NCBI RefSeq assembly: GCF_007860075.1
Contig: NZ_SJPP01000003.1
Span: 1-64,000 of the forward strand
DNA length: 64,000 nucleotides
Source: Symmachiella macrocystis
GTDB lineage: Bacteria; Planctomycetota; Planctomycetia; Planctomycetales; Planctomycetaceae
Direction: 5' to 3'
The translations under genes were made by a program, and so were the position numbers. Positions within the stretch are counted from its first letter, which is position 1, and every line of letters starts with the position of its first letter. Shown here in pieces: positions 47,182-54,413 of this stretch. Below the pieces are notes generated by a model. It was not told where the DNA came from and made no database searches. It saw only the letters and a list, made by a program, of their open reading frames with translations.

Positions 47182-47811
47182 CTACTCTTCTAGTTTACAC
47201 CATTGCGCACGGAAAATCGGCAAACCCAGCTTCCGTTTCTTCCGCTCAAAACTCGTATGGTAATCCATGTCGTTTTCCGGCGAACGCTCTGGAGGGGTCG
47301 TTCGCGGGCCAAATGCGGGGTGTTCGTCGACCATTTTCACTGCCACATCGAAGTATTCTTCGACATCAGTCCAAAAATGCAGCTTGCCTCCCGGAATCAA
47401 AATCCGCCGGACATGCTCCACCAGCACAGTATCAAATACACGGCGCGGCTTGTGCCGCCGTTTCCACCAGGGATCCGGAAAATAAACGTGCACTCCCGCC
47501 ACACTGGCCGAAGCAATACGCTCACCCAGCACAACTTTCGCATCACCACCCAAAAATCGGACATTGGACAACTCGCGTTTAGCAACCCGCAGAGCCGCTC
47601 GCCGCCCTTCGCGATAGTTAATCTCAATTCCCAAGAAATTTGACTCGGGACGTCGCTGCCCCTCATTGAACAGAAACAAACCGCGACCAGCTCCGACTTC
47701 AACTTCAACCGGATGGTCGTTTCCAAAGTAGTCCTGCCAGTCAAACGGGCCTTCGATATCGGCGAGAATCTGAAAGTACGGACGAAGGTCAATCTGGGGT
47801 GCTAAAGCCAT
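47182..47811 (-). CDS. trmB: tRNA (guanine-N7)-methyltransferase
   Basis: SAM-dependent enzyme that methylates G46 in the variable loop of tRNA. Motifs are EVEVGAGRGLFLFNEG (SAM-binding loop), FLGIEINYREGRRAALR, NVRFLGGDAKVVLGE and the TrmB hallmark VYFPDPWWKRRHKPRR, then LVEHVRRILIPGGKLHFWTD. From the ATG at 47811 the product is 209 residues, the family length. The frame is open for 48 more codons up to the fabZ stop, but those residues are Cys/Arg-rich and do not match the family. It is the second gene downstream of fabZ on the same strand, about 144 bases after it. Confidence 0.92.
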   Translation of the reverse strand: MALAPQIDLRPYFQILADIEGPFDWQDYFGNDHPVEVEVGAGRGLFLFNEGQRRPESNFLGIEINYREGRRAALRVAKRELSNVRFLGGDAKVVLGERIASASVAGVHVYFPDPWWKRRHKPRRVFDTVLVEHVRRILIPGGKLHFWTDVEEYFDVAVKMVDEHPAFGPRTTPPERSPENDMDYHTSFERKKRKLGLPIFRAQWCKLEE

Positions 47812-47955
47812 ATGCGTCGATTCGGTCGTCACTAAAAGTCGATGTTGAAAACTCGTTGAAAATTTGCAGCGGCAGCGTCCGATGGGGGGCTGCCGCTTCT
47901 GGTTTGTCAACCAGTGCCGCTCACAACGACAAACTAAGCAGACGTTGAGTGACAA

Positions 47956-48456
47956 CTAGCTCGATTTGGTTTCTCGTTTAATCGGCACGCCGATGATGGT
48001 GCCGCTAAAGACCATTTTTCCGTCGACAACCCCCTGCACGGTATTCACCGCACGGATATTGGGACGTAATTTCGTGCAACGAGCCATGAGAATCAGACGG
48101 CTGCCGGGATAGACGGGAGCACGGAAGCGAATCTCATCCATGCCGCCAAATCCGAGGAAATCCCCGCCCAGCAGGTCATACTTGCGCGCATAAAAGCCGG
48201 CCAATTGGGCGGCCGCTTCGCAAATGATGACGCCCGGCATCAACGGAAATCCGGGCATATGGCCCGCCACCCAAAACTCTTCTTCGGTGACATCCAAATA
48301 GCCGACAACGCCATGGTTATCGCGATCAACGTGCACAATCGCCGTCAAATGCTCCATCTGATTGCGTTGTGGGTTGATCCGACGAATGGCATCGATATCA
48401 AAAATCGGCTTGCTAAAGTCGATCTGGTCCAAATCATATAACAGTGGTGGTGGCAT
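47956..48456 (-). CDS. fabZ: 3-hydroxyacyl-ACP dehydratase, FabZ-like
   Basis: Hot-dog-fold dehydratase that removes water from 3-hydroxyacyl-ACP in fatty acid elongation. The active-site segment reads GHMPGFPLMPGVIICEAAAQ, with the catalytic His in GHMPGFP and Glu in CEAAAQLAGF. GGMDEIRFRAPVYPGSRL and GKMVFSGTIIGVPIK follow. It is 166 residues, slightly longer than E. coli FabZ owing to an N-terminal LLYDLDQIDFSKPIFDIDA. In planctomycetes several FabZ/FabA-like paralogs often coexist, so this may serve a specialised lipid or the lipid A route rather than bulk synthesis. The symbol is given for family, not proven role. Confidence 0.85.
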   Translation of the reverse strand: MPPPLLYDLDQIDFSKPIFDIDAIRRINPQRNQMEHLTAIVHVDRDNHGVVGYLDVTEEEFWVAGHMPGFPLMPGVIICEAAAQLAGFYARKYDLLGGDFLGFGGMDEIRFRAPVYPGSRLILMARCTKLRPNIRAVNTVQGVVDGKMVFSGTIIGVPIKRETKSS

Positions 48457-48602
48457 GGGCTCTGCTCATTTTTCAATAAGGTGGGCAATCGACCTGGGGA
48501 AACGGTTCCCCACGCCAACTGAAATCAAAACCGACCGACACGACGTCACGCAGCCCATTCCGGGGCCTCAACCAGACATCGCGCTGGGTTTTGTGGTGGG
48601 TT

Positions 48603-49571
48603 TTAAGAAATCGACAAGATTTTCTCAATCTGCGAGAGTTCGACGATCAGCCGATCCGGTTTGATGGCACTGTCTTTGAGATCCTCCGCTGAGGCGTCCA
48701 GGCTGGATTTGTCGCCGGCAAACAGCGCGGTCTTCATTCCCAGCTTTTTTGCGACACCTAAATCATCGCGGATGCGTGAACTGATGTACAAAACGTTTTT
48801 GGCGGGAATCCCCAGCTTCTCAAATTGTTGCACGCTCGTGTCAAACAAGACCTGAGACGGTTTCCGAAATCCCACGCGATAAGATAACGCAAGACAATTT
48901 GGCGCAAACAAATTCTCAGGCGCGCGTAGTTTACCTTGCTGCCGCAGTGCTCGCAACATTTGTGTGTAGCTAAAGGACTGCGCGTCGGAAAGCAGCCCTT
49001 GCGTCCGCCCCGATTCCGAAACAGCTTCTAGCGCCTGTGAGGCGCCCGGGGCCGCAGCGGCACCCTGTAGACAGGAATGGAAAAAATAGGCGACCTTTTC
49101 GCAAAAATCGTCCAAACTGCCATAAAATGAGGCGTCAAACTGATAGTCTTTCTGCTGCAACCGGCCGATCATCGTCCGCCAAATCTCGGTGCTACTCACC
49201 TCCGGGGCCTGTCCCCGCTTCTTCGTGCCCCCCATCGCGAACCGGTCAACCGTCTCATCGTATTTGTGCAGAAAGTACTCCCACGGCGCGCCCGGCTTGC
49301 GGCTCATGGAATTCCACATGTTGAATTCTTTGATTGTCTTGTCCAAGGCAATCTGCATGGGGAGTTGCTGGGGATGTCGGTGCAACAACTGCCCTTCGGA
49401 AATCGTCAACAACGTCCCGTAGAGATTCCACACCACGCCCCGAATATTGGGCAACGGTTTCAGGTAAGGTGTCGCCTTGGCCGCAATCGGTTCTGGAGGC
49501 ATCGGCCACAACAGATCGCGATTGCTGAGCCACTCGGCGTACTCGTCTAAAGATTTAGGCATGGCATCCAT
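48603..49571 (-). CDS. HAD-like protein lacking the catalytic nucleophile
   Basis: Protein of 322 residues with the layout of a HAD hydrolase. Motif I reads VVWNLYGTLLT where the nucleophilic Asp of DxYGTL should be; the codon is AAT (Asn), as read on the reverse strand near 49440. Motif II GLLSDAQSFSYTQMLRA, motif III RVGFRKPSQVLF (Lys) and motif IV YISSRIRDDLGVAKKLGMKTALFAG are intact. The cap region is unusually long (about residues 60-165). It may be a non-catalytic binding or regulatory HAD protein. The start is uncertain: the ATG at 49571 (or 49562) begins the family-like part; the frame is open to 49625. It diverges from blaI. Confidence 0.8.
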   Translation of the reverse strand: MDAMPKSLDEYAEWLSNRDLLWPMPPEPIAAKATPYLKPLPNIRGVVWNLYGTLLTISEGQLLHRHPQQLPMQIALDKTIKEFNMWNSMSRKPGAPWEYFLHKYDETVDRFAMGGTKKRGQAPEVSSTEIWRTMIGRLQQKDYQFDASFYGSLDDFCEKVAYFFHSCLQGAAAAPGASQALEAVSESGRTQGLLSDAQSFSYTQMLRALRQQGKLRAPENLFAPNCLALSYRVGFRKPSQVLFDTSVQQFEKLGIPAKNVLYISSRIRDDLGVAKKLGMKTALFAGDKSSLDASAEDLKDSAIKPDRLIVELSQIEKILSIS

Positions 49572-49716
49572 CAATAAAGGGCGGGCAGGCTGAACGTTTT
49601 GTGCAGTCAACGAGTATACAACCACGGGCCGACCGACTCCAACGAATCACGGTTCGCCTGCTCTTCCGTGCGAGAAAGATCACCGTAGGTCGCCCCCCAA
49701 AGCCGCTGGGACGGGG

Positions 49717-49744
49717 TTGACGGCTTACAAAGGTACGCTACAAT
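49717..49744 (+). promoter_or_regulatory. Sigma-70-type promoter and possible operator of blaI
   Basis: TTGACG (49717-49722) and TACAAT (49739-49744) are 16 bases apart. The -10 region is flanked by an interrupted inverted repeat, CTTAC (49724-49728) and GTAAG (49756-49760), and by TACG (49734) facing CGTA (49755). These positions would suit autorepression by BlaI, but the operator is only a suggestion. Confidence 0.5.
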
Positions 49745-49781
49745 GACTTTCATACGTAAGTTGAAGGGAAGGAGGCGCAGC

Positions 49782-50180
49782 ATGGGAAAACGACAACCGG
49801 CATCCAAAGCAGAATTGGAGATCGCCCGCATCGTCTGGGATTTGGGCAACGCCACCGTGCGACAGGTCTTTGAACAGGTCGATCCAGCGCGGGAACTCGA
49901 TTTCAAAACCGTGCAAACCTATCTCCGCCGACTGGAAGCCAAAGGATATCTGAACACCCAACAAGACGGCCGCAGCAAGGTTTACTCCCCCAAAGTCCGG
50001 CCCAGGCAAGTCATTCGCGAAACGGTCGACGATTTTCTGCAGCGGCTCTTCGATGGGGCCACACTGCCGTTGGTGCAACATTTGATTTCAGAACGAGACA
50101 TCTCGGCCAACGAAATCCAAGAACTCCGCGAGATGCTCGATCGTTGGGAACAGGATCATGGGAACCCTCAAGACAAGTGA
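49782..50180 (+). CDS. blaI: BlaI/MecI-family transcriptional repressor
   Basis: Winged-helix repressor of the penicillinase (BlaI/MecI) family, 132 residues. The DNA-binding half is clear: SKAELEIARIVWDLGNATVR, then QVFEQVDPARELDFKTVQTY and LRRLEAKGYLNTQQDGRSKV. The dimerisation tail includes VIRETVDDFLQRLFDGATLP and EIQELREMLDRWEQ. The ATG at 49782 follows an excellent GGAGG about 7 bases upstream; the frame's ATG-like starts further up lack one. In planctomycetes BlaI is usually followed, often overlapping, by a BlaR1/M56 membrane protease gene. Here only a short frame (50158-50406) occupies that place, so the repressor appears to have lost its sensor. Confidence 0.9.
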   Translation: MGKRQPASKAELEIARIVWDLGNATVRQVFEQVDPARELDFKTVQTYLRRLEAKGYLNTQQDGRSKVYSPKVRPRQVIRETVDDFLQRLFDGATLPLVQHLISERDISANEIQELREMLDRWEQDHGNPQDK

Positions 50181-50406
50181 ACTTCTGCAGGCTCTGTGGT
50201 GTCAAACCTGGCAACTGAGCCGATTGAGACTCGATGTGGCCGCCGCCGCCGCGCTCGCCCGGCGGCGGTCTCATCTTGTTATCTCGCTGTGGATGTCTCA
50301 TCTCGCTAGGTGCTATTGGCATCGCGATGATTCTTACGCATGGAATGACGCGTCCTCTCTCGTAGCAATCGTTGCGATGAGCCTGTGGCTCGGGCCACCC
50401 GCGTAA
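50158..50406 (+). pseudogene. Probable 5' remnant of a blaR1/M56 peptidase gene
   Basis: The frame begins with an ATG that overlaps the blaI end by 23 bases, as in intact blaI-blaR1 operons. Its 82 residues start LLQALWCQTWQLSRLRLDVA and continue ARRRSHLVISLWMSHLAR. This is the order seen at the N-terminus of planctomycete M56 proteins (ALW-x-Q-TWQ, then an RRRPHL-x-LLW segment). The hydrophobic character has decayed, the frame ends at once, and no HEXXH peptidase motif follows. Translation may still occur by coupling. The resemblance is by eye only. Confidence 0.45.
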
Positions 50407-50591
50407 CCGATTTCCCCAAGTGTTGCCTGCCTCACAAAGTCCGATCCCCAAAACGTCGATACCCTTTTCATCGAGGCATCTCCGGATATCGTCAGCGGAT
50501 GTGAAAACGATATCCCGTCACCGCTCTGCGGGGTTTTGAGACCGCCGGTTATCAATCGCTGGGAACGGATTCTGCGAAAAGGGATTACGCT
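50181..50591. other. 411 bases with only the blaR1-like remnant
   Basis: Apart from the short frame described above, nothing is recognised here. A GCCTGTGGCTCGGGCCACCCGC segment near 50382 is an imperfect palindrome of a kind that can be dispersed in genomes of this phylum; I could not check for other copies. Confidence 0.35.
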
Positions 50592-50837
50592 ATGAAACGG
50601 ATTTCAATCGGGTTGTACGGAGCGGTCATGTGCGGATGCCTGTTGCTCACCGGCTGCGCAACGGCCAGCCATAACATGCCCGCCCACGAATTTGCCGAGT
50701 CCGGTGCGGCTTGTGCCAACGGCAGTTGCTCTGCTTCACCAGCTAACTGCACCAACGGAAGCTGTCAGGCCAGCCAAAGCAGCTGCAGCAGCGGAAGTTG
50801 TTCCGCGTCCGCGAAACAGGCGGGGGCGTTGTATTAA
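50592..50837 (+). CDS. Small Cys-repeat lipoprotein
   Basis: Predicted lipoprotein of 81 residues. The signal peptide (MKRISIGLYGAVMCGCLLL) ends in the lipobox LTGC, with acylation at the Cys. The mature part contains three spaced copies of C-x2-GSC (CANGSC, CTNGSC, CSSGSC) within Ser/Ala/Asn-rich sequence, a pattern suited to disulfide bonding or metal binding. I recognise no family. AAGGGA about 7 bases before the ATG supports the start. A strong terminator-like hairpin lies about 45 bases after the stop, inside the end of the convergent gene, so this is a one-gene unit. Confidence 0.75.
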   Translation: MKRISIGLYGAVMCGCLLLTGCATASHNMPAHEFAESGAACANGSCSASPANCTNGSCQASQSSCSSGSCSASAKQAGALY

Positions 50838-50865
50838 GACGTCCCGAGCTTGCTAGTCAGCCAAA

Positions 50866-52836
50866 TCAAGGACCATCCACGAGCGTCCGCCGCATCTCCT
50901 GGAGACGGCGGACGATTTTTTTGTGGACCGCCTCGGTTTGACGTACGACAAGCATATCCTGGAAAGCCTGGACTGAGCCGTAACCACCGGTGCTGTCCCA
51001 AGTCTCGATGGCGAGGTCGGATCTGAGAGTGTCCGCTATCTGCTGAGTCGCATCGGCAATCCGATATTGCTCCTGAACCGCCGGATCAACAGGCGGATCA
51101 ACAACCGGCACGTGGCGGATGAACCGGCCTCCCTGAAAATCGTCGGAGCCGACTTGAAACTGTCCCTGCCCCCGAAATCCAGCGCCCTGAAATCCGCCAC
51201 CTTGATGTTGGCGATGAACAGCGGGGACAGGCTCGATCTTCTCAGCGAGATCCACAACATCATAGACTCGAATCGTGAATTCTTCTTCAGCGATTCGCCG
51301 CGTAGTGATGCGAAGTTGCTCGTTGTCGTAAATTGCCACCAAATCCAACGGCTTTAGGATTGTTTGCAAGCATGATTCTAGTGTGACACCCGAGGCTGTG
51401 ATGCTAACCGGTGAATCGGGATTGATGCCTTCGTCAAATAGCGTCACCTTGTCCAACCAGAGTGGAATATCGTGCATCTTCGCCAGCGTTTTCAGCACGC
51501 CGAACAACGGCTCGTCTTCGACGACGAGGTTGACGTTTTCCGATAACAACTGCTGAATCCAGGCCTCCACGCGGCGCTGACGATTGCTCGGCATCGGCGC
51601 TGGGCGCTGAATGCGCGGCGTTGTGCGGATGCGCTGGATGTCGAACAGCAGTTGGGCGATTTCGGCGTGAACGCTTTGTGTCTGAGAGACCACGAGCATT
51701 CCGGGGAGGACTCCAATTTGTACAGGTCCCGTGCTTGCTGGCCACGAATCGGGGGCCACTGTTGTCCCGATCAAATTGCAAATTGAATCGTAATCGTCTC
51801 CAACAATGATTCGGCGGACATCATAAATTCGTGCAATTTCTTTTTCCTCGGCGATCCGTGGCGTCGTCACAAATAATACCCCATGTTCAACGACAAACGT
51901 CAATTGCCACGGCAAAAACATTGTGTGCAGCGCGGCCTTCAACGAAATCTCTTCGATGTCATCATTGATCGGAGAATCCGGGCTAATGCCTTCGTCTGAG
52001 AGACTCTGTTCGTCCAGCCAGATATTGATGCGACAACGGTTCGCCAGCTCATGCAGCGCATCCACCAATGGCGTATCTACAAAATCCACATTAACCGGCT
52101 GTTCAAGGCGCAGGCTGATCGCAAGATCTTGAGCGGATGCGGGGGCTCCCGGCTGCGCAGGATAATCACAGCCGCCCGGATGGGCGTAAAAACGGTCGAG
52201 TTGCCTGTAGAGGCTCTGGAGTTCACGGTGCACCGCTTGCGTATGGCGAATCCAGAGGCCATTCTCGACATCGGTGATCGTGCCCTGACCGAACGGTTGC
52301 CCCCAACTTTCGCGAGCTACATTCCTTAGGATCAAATAAGTCATGGCTTCTGCATCAACTGGTCCATCACCGTCCACCAAATCCGGCAACCGATAGAAAT
52401 GCGTTTCTAGCATGTAAGCGGCGGAACTTTCGGAGGTCACCAACAGCGTGCCGCGATTCTCCACGTACGCGCCGCCGCGTGGCACGAGCAATAACGACAA
52501 CACGTCACGCAGGGCAATTTGTTTCAAATGCATGGTGACCGGTTTAGTAAAAATGTCGTCGTTGAATGCGGTCTCGTCAAAACGGACCAGAATCCCCTGC
52601 TCTGCGACTGCCGATTCAATCGCGCGCTTCAACGGCAATCTGTCGACGTCAACGTCAACCTGCCGATCAAGTGCTTGGCGAAGCTGACTGGCGGTCAGTG
52701 ACATCGGAGCCTGTTTTGTTCTGGCGTCGGTCTCGCGTGTCTCCTGCACACCGTCCAACGCACCCACCACAATAGCGGCCACAATGCACACCACGACGAT
52801 CAATACCGTAGGTTTGAAAGGTGCAGAACGCGCCAT
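50866..52836 (-). CDS. Membrane-anchored protein with three STN-like modules
   Basis: Protein of 656 residues from an ATG with a near-perfect GAGGAGGTGACC upstream. After one membrane segment (PTVLIVVVCIVAAIVVGALDG) it repeats a module three times. Each starts with a short-domain like the secretin/TonB N-terminal (STN) fold: VDVDRLPLKRAIESAVAEQG, VNVDFVDTPLVDALHELANR, VNLVVEDEPLFGVLKTLAKM. The second and third are followed by a near-identical GIxPDSPV/I stretch, then LLVTS/LFVTT/LRITTRRIAEEE strands. Modules end with a secretin-like LVVSQTQSVHAEIAQLL and LVVRQTEAVHKKIVRRL. A Gly/Gln/Phe-rich insert lies in the third. STN domains serve in secretin assembly or signal transfer; no secretin core is present. 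The role is unknown. Confidence 0.75.
   Translation of the reverse strand: MARSAPFKPTVLIVVVCIVAAIVVGALDGVQETRETDARTKQAPMSLTASQLRQALDRQVDVDVDRLPLKRAIESAVAEQGILVRFDETAFNDDIFTKPVTMHLKQIALRDVLSLLLVPRGGAYVENRGTLLVTSESSAAYMLETHFYRLPDLVDGDGPVDAEAMTYLILRNVARESWGQPFGQGTITDVENGLWIRHTQAVHRELQSLYRQLDRFYAHPGGCDYPAQPGAPASAQDLAISLRLEQPVNVDFVDTPLVDALHELANRCRINIWLDEQSLSDEGISPDSPINDDIEEISLKAALHTMFLPWQLTFVVEHGVLFVTTPRIAEEKEIARIYDVRRIIVGDDYDSICNLIGTTVAPDSWPASTGPVQIGVLPGMLVVSQTQSVHAEIAQLLFDIQRIRTTPRIQRPAPMPSNRQRRVEAWIQQLLSENVNLVVEDEPLFGVLKTLAKMHDIPLWLDKVTLFDEGINPDSPVSITASGVTLESCLQTILKPLDLVAIYDNEQLRITTRRIAEEEFTIRVYDVVDLAEKIEPVPAVHRQHQGGGFQGAGFRGQGQFQVGSDDFQGGRFIRHVPVVDPPVDPAVQEQYRIADATQQIADTLRSDLAIETWDSTGGYGSVQAFQDMLVVRQTEAVHKKIVRRLQEMRRTLVDGP
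50880..50922 (+). terminator. Terminator of the lipoprotein gene, inside the opposing coding sequence
   Basis: CGTCCGCCG (50884-50892) pairs with CGGCGGACG (50906-50914). An inner TCTCC/GGAGA stem closes on a single T, and the whole is followed by ATTTTTTT. On the plus strand this is a textbook intrinsic terminator. The same bases encode the last residues (RRLQEMRRTL) of the STN-repeat protein on the minus strand. Confidence 0.8.
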
Positions 52837-52984
52837 GCAGGTCACCTCCTCGGTCTGTTGGTCCACGTTTCAATAGTATCACGAGCCATACTCGCGGATC
52901 GCTCCTCAAGGGAGCAGGTGGTGCGACTGGTTATCGCGTCAAGACAATTGTCTATACGAACAGTCGACACCAGAATTCACACGA

Positions 52985-54199
52985 TTACGACCGGGATGCC
53001 TCATTCACAGTCCGCTCAAATAGATCAAGCAGTTGCGGCGTCTTCTTCTCCAGGCTGTAGTGTTCCTGGATCATCTCCATGCCTGCTTGGCCGAGATGGC
53101 GGAAGGCTGCGGGGTCGTCGAGGACTTTCATCGCCTGGGCGGTCAGCGCGTCGACATCGGCGAAACCGGCGAGTAGCCCGTTTTTTTCGTGCTCGATCAT
53201 CTCTTGGACCGGAGCCGTATCGGAGGCCAAGACCGTGCAGCCCACCGACAGCGCATTCATCAGCGACCAACTCAACACGAATGGGACAGTGAGATAGATA
53301 TGCAAATCACTGAGGCTGAGGACATTCACGAGATCCGGCGTGGGAATACGGCCGGTGAAAATGAAGCGGCTGAGGTCGTAGTTATCCTGTTTAAGCACAT
53401 GTTCGCGGAACGATTGCTCCTCGATATGGTTTAAGTCGCCGCCATAGGCGACACGGTCGCTGCCCACCACAACAAAGATGACGTCGCTCCGCACATCGCA
53501 AATGCGTTTGGCGACCTTCATAAAAATGTCAAAGCCCCGCATCGATTCGAAGCCACGAGAGACATAAGTCACGATCTTGGTGTCGGCGGGGATATCGCGG
53601 TTGGCGATTTTGCGGGGGACGTCGCGGCGATGCCACAGGTCGGTGTCGATGCCGTCGAAAATCGTTTCCAATTTGGGCTGATACTCGTCCGGGAAGAGTT
53701 CGCGTTGCCAATTCGTGGGCGAGTAGCCTCGCGTGCAGGTTTGCAGGTCGAGCAGGATCATGGCATTACGAGCCCGCGACCGCAAAATGCTCATATCTTT
53801 GGCGGGGTACTCCGGTCGATAGTCGAGGTCAGACCCATGCCCGCGGTAATAGTATTCGAAGTAATTAATAATCGGACGATCGTACAAATCGGTCAGCCAC
53901 AGCGTCGAACCAAACCCACTGTGCCCGACGATCAAATCGGGTTTGATTTCCGGGTGCGCCTTCATCGCTTCGTAGACACCCCAAGCATGCCAAGTCGCAT
54001 TTTCAAATGTGCGACTGCAATAGTGCGTCGCCTTGGTCGCCCCCCCTTTGGCCTGATACTGAATCCGCCGCACCCCATCGACATCGGCGGAAGGATGTTC
54101 ACAAACAAACGAACATTCAAACCCTTTGTTCTGCACCAAATGCCGGGCGATATGCCCGAACTGAGCGGGGAAATTGTTATGAACAAACAACACATGCAT
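52985..54199 (-). CDS. Family 4-type glycosyltransferase
   Basis: Cytosolic GT-B glycosyltransferase, 404 residues. The N-terminal acceptor-side Rossmann half starts MHVLFVHNNFPAQFGHIARH. The C-terminal donor-binding half shows KIVTYVSRGFESMRGFDIFM, IFTGRIPTPDLVNVLSLSDL and the nucleotide-sugar-binding Glu region LSWSLMNALSVGCTVLASDT with VQEMIEHEKNGLLAG. The linker PTNWQRELFPDEYQPKLETI marks the domain boundary. Planctomycetes often use such enzymes for surface polysaccharides. No other polysaccharide synthesis gene is adjacent; it stands between the STN-repeat gene and surface module 3. The sugar and acceptor are unknown. Confidence 0.9.
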   Translation of the reverse strand: MHVLFVHNNFPAQFGHIARHLVQNKGFECSFVCEHPSADVDGVRRIQYQAKGGATKATHYCSRTFENATWHAWGVYEAMKAHPEIKPDLIVGHSGFGSTLWLTDLYDRPIINYFEYYYRGHGSDLDYRPEYPAKDMSILRSRARNAMILLDLQTCTRGYSPTNWQRELFPDEYQPKLETIFDGIDTDLWHRRDVPRKIANRDIPADTKIVTYVSRGFESMRGFDIFMKVAKRICDVRSDVIFVVVGSDRVAYGGDLNHIEEQSFREHVLKQDNYDLSRFIFTGRIPTPDLVNVLSLSDLHIYLTVPFVLSWSLMNALSVGCTVLASDTAPVQEMIEHEKNGLLAGFADVDALTAQAMKVLDDPAAFRHLGQAGMEMIQEHYSLEKKTPQLLDLFERTVNEASRS

Positions 54200-54280
54200 A
54201 CTGAAGACTCCTACATGACCGCCATATCCACAGGCTTGCCTGCACGGTACACGACGGCAGAGTCCGACGCAAATGGGCGG

Positions 54281-54410
54281 AGGTCTTAGGCCTTAGGCTT
54301 TAGGCTGTAGGGTTGGACCATGGTGGCCGACGAGCATTGGACGAACACTTCCTGGTCGACGCGGTAAATCCAACGCCCTAAAGCCTAAGGTCTATAGCCT
54401 ACAGCCTAAG
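54281..54410. repeat. TAGGCTT-type repeats in inverted orientation
   Basis: A cluster of heptamer-like TAGGCTT/TAGGCTG units (54281-54313) is mirrored by the complementary AAGCCTA/CAGCCTA cluster (54369-54410) about 55 bases further on. Together they form an imperfect inverted repeat that flanks a GC-rich centre (TGGTGGCCGACGAGCATTGG, about 54320-54340). It lies between the glycosyltransferase 5' end and the DUF1501 3' end. It may be a terminator-like fold or a dispersed element. Confidence 0.7.
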
Positions 54411-54413
54411 CAA

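Noticed and set aside
47812-47955. N-terminal extension of trmB
   Set aside because: The extra 48 residues are Cys/Arg-rich and absent from the TrmB family; the ATG at 47811 gives the normal length.
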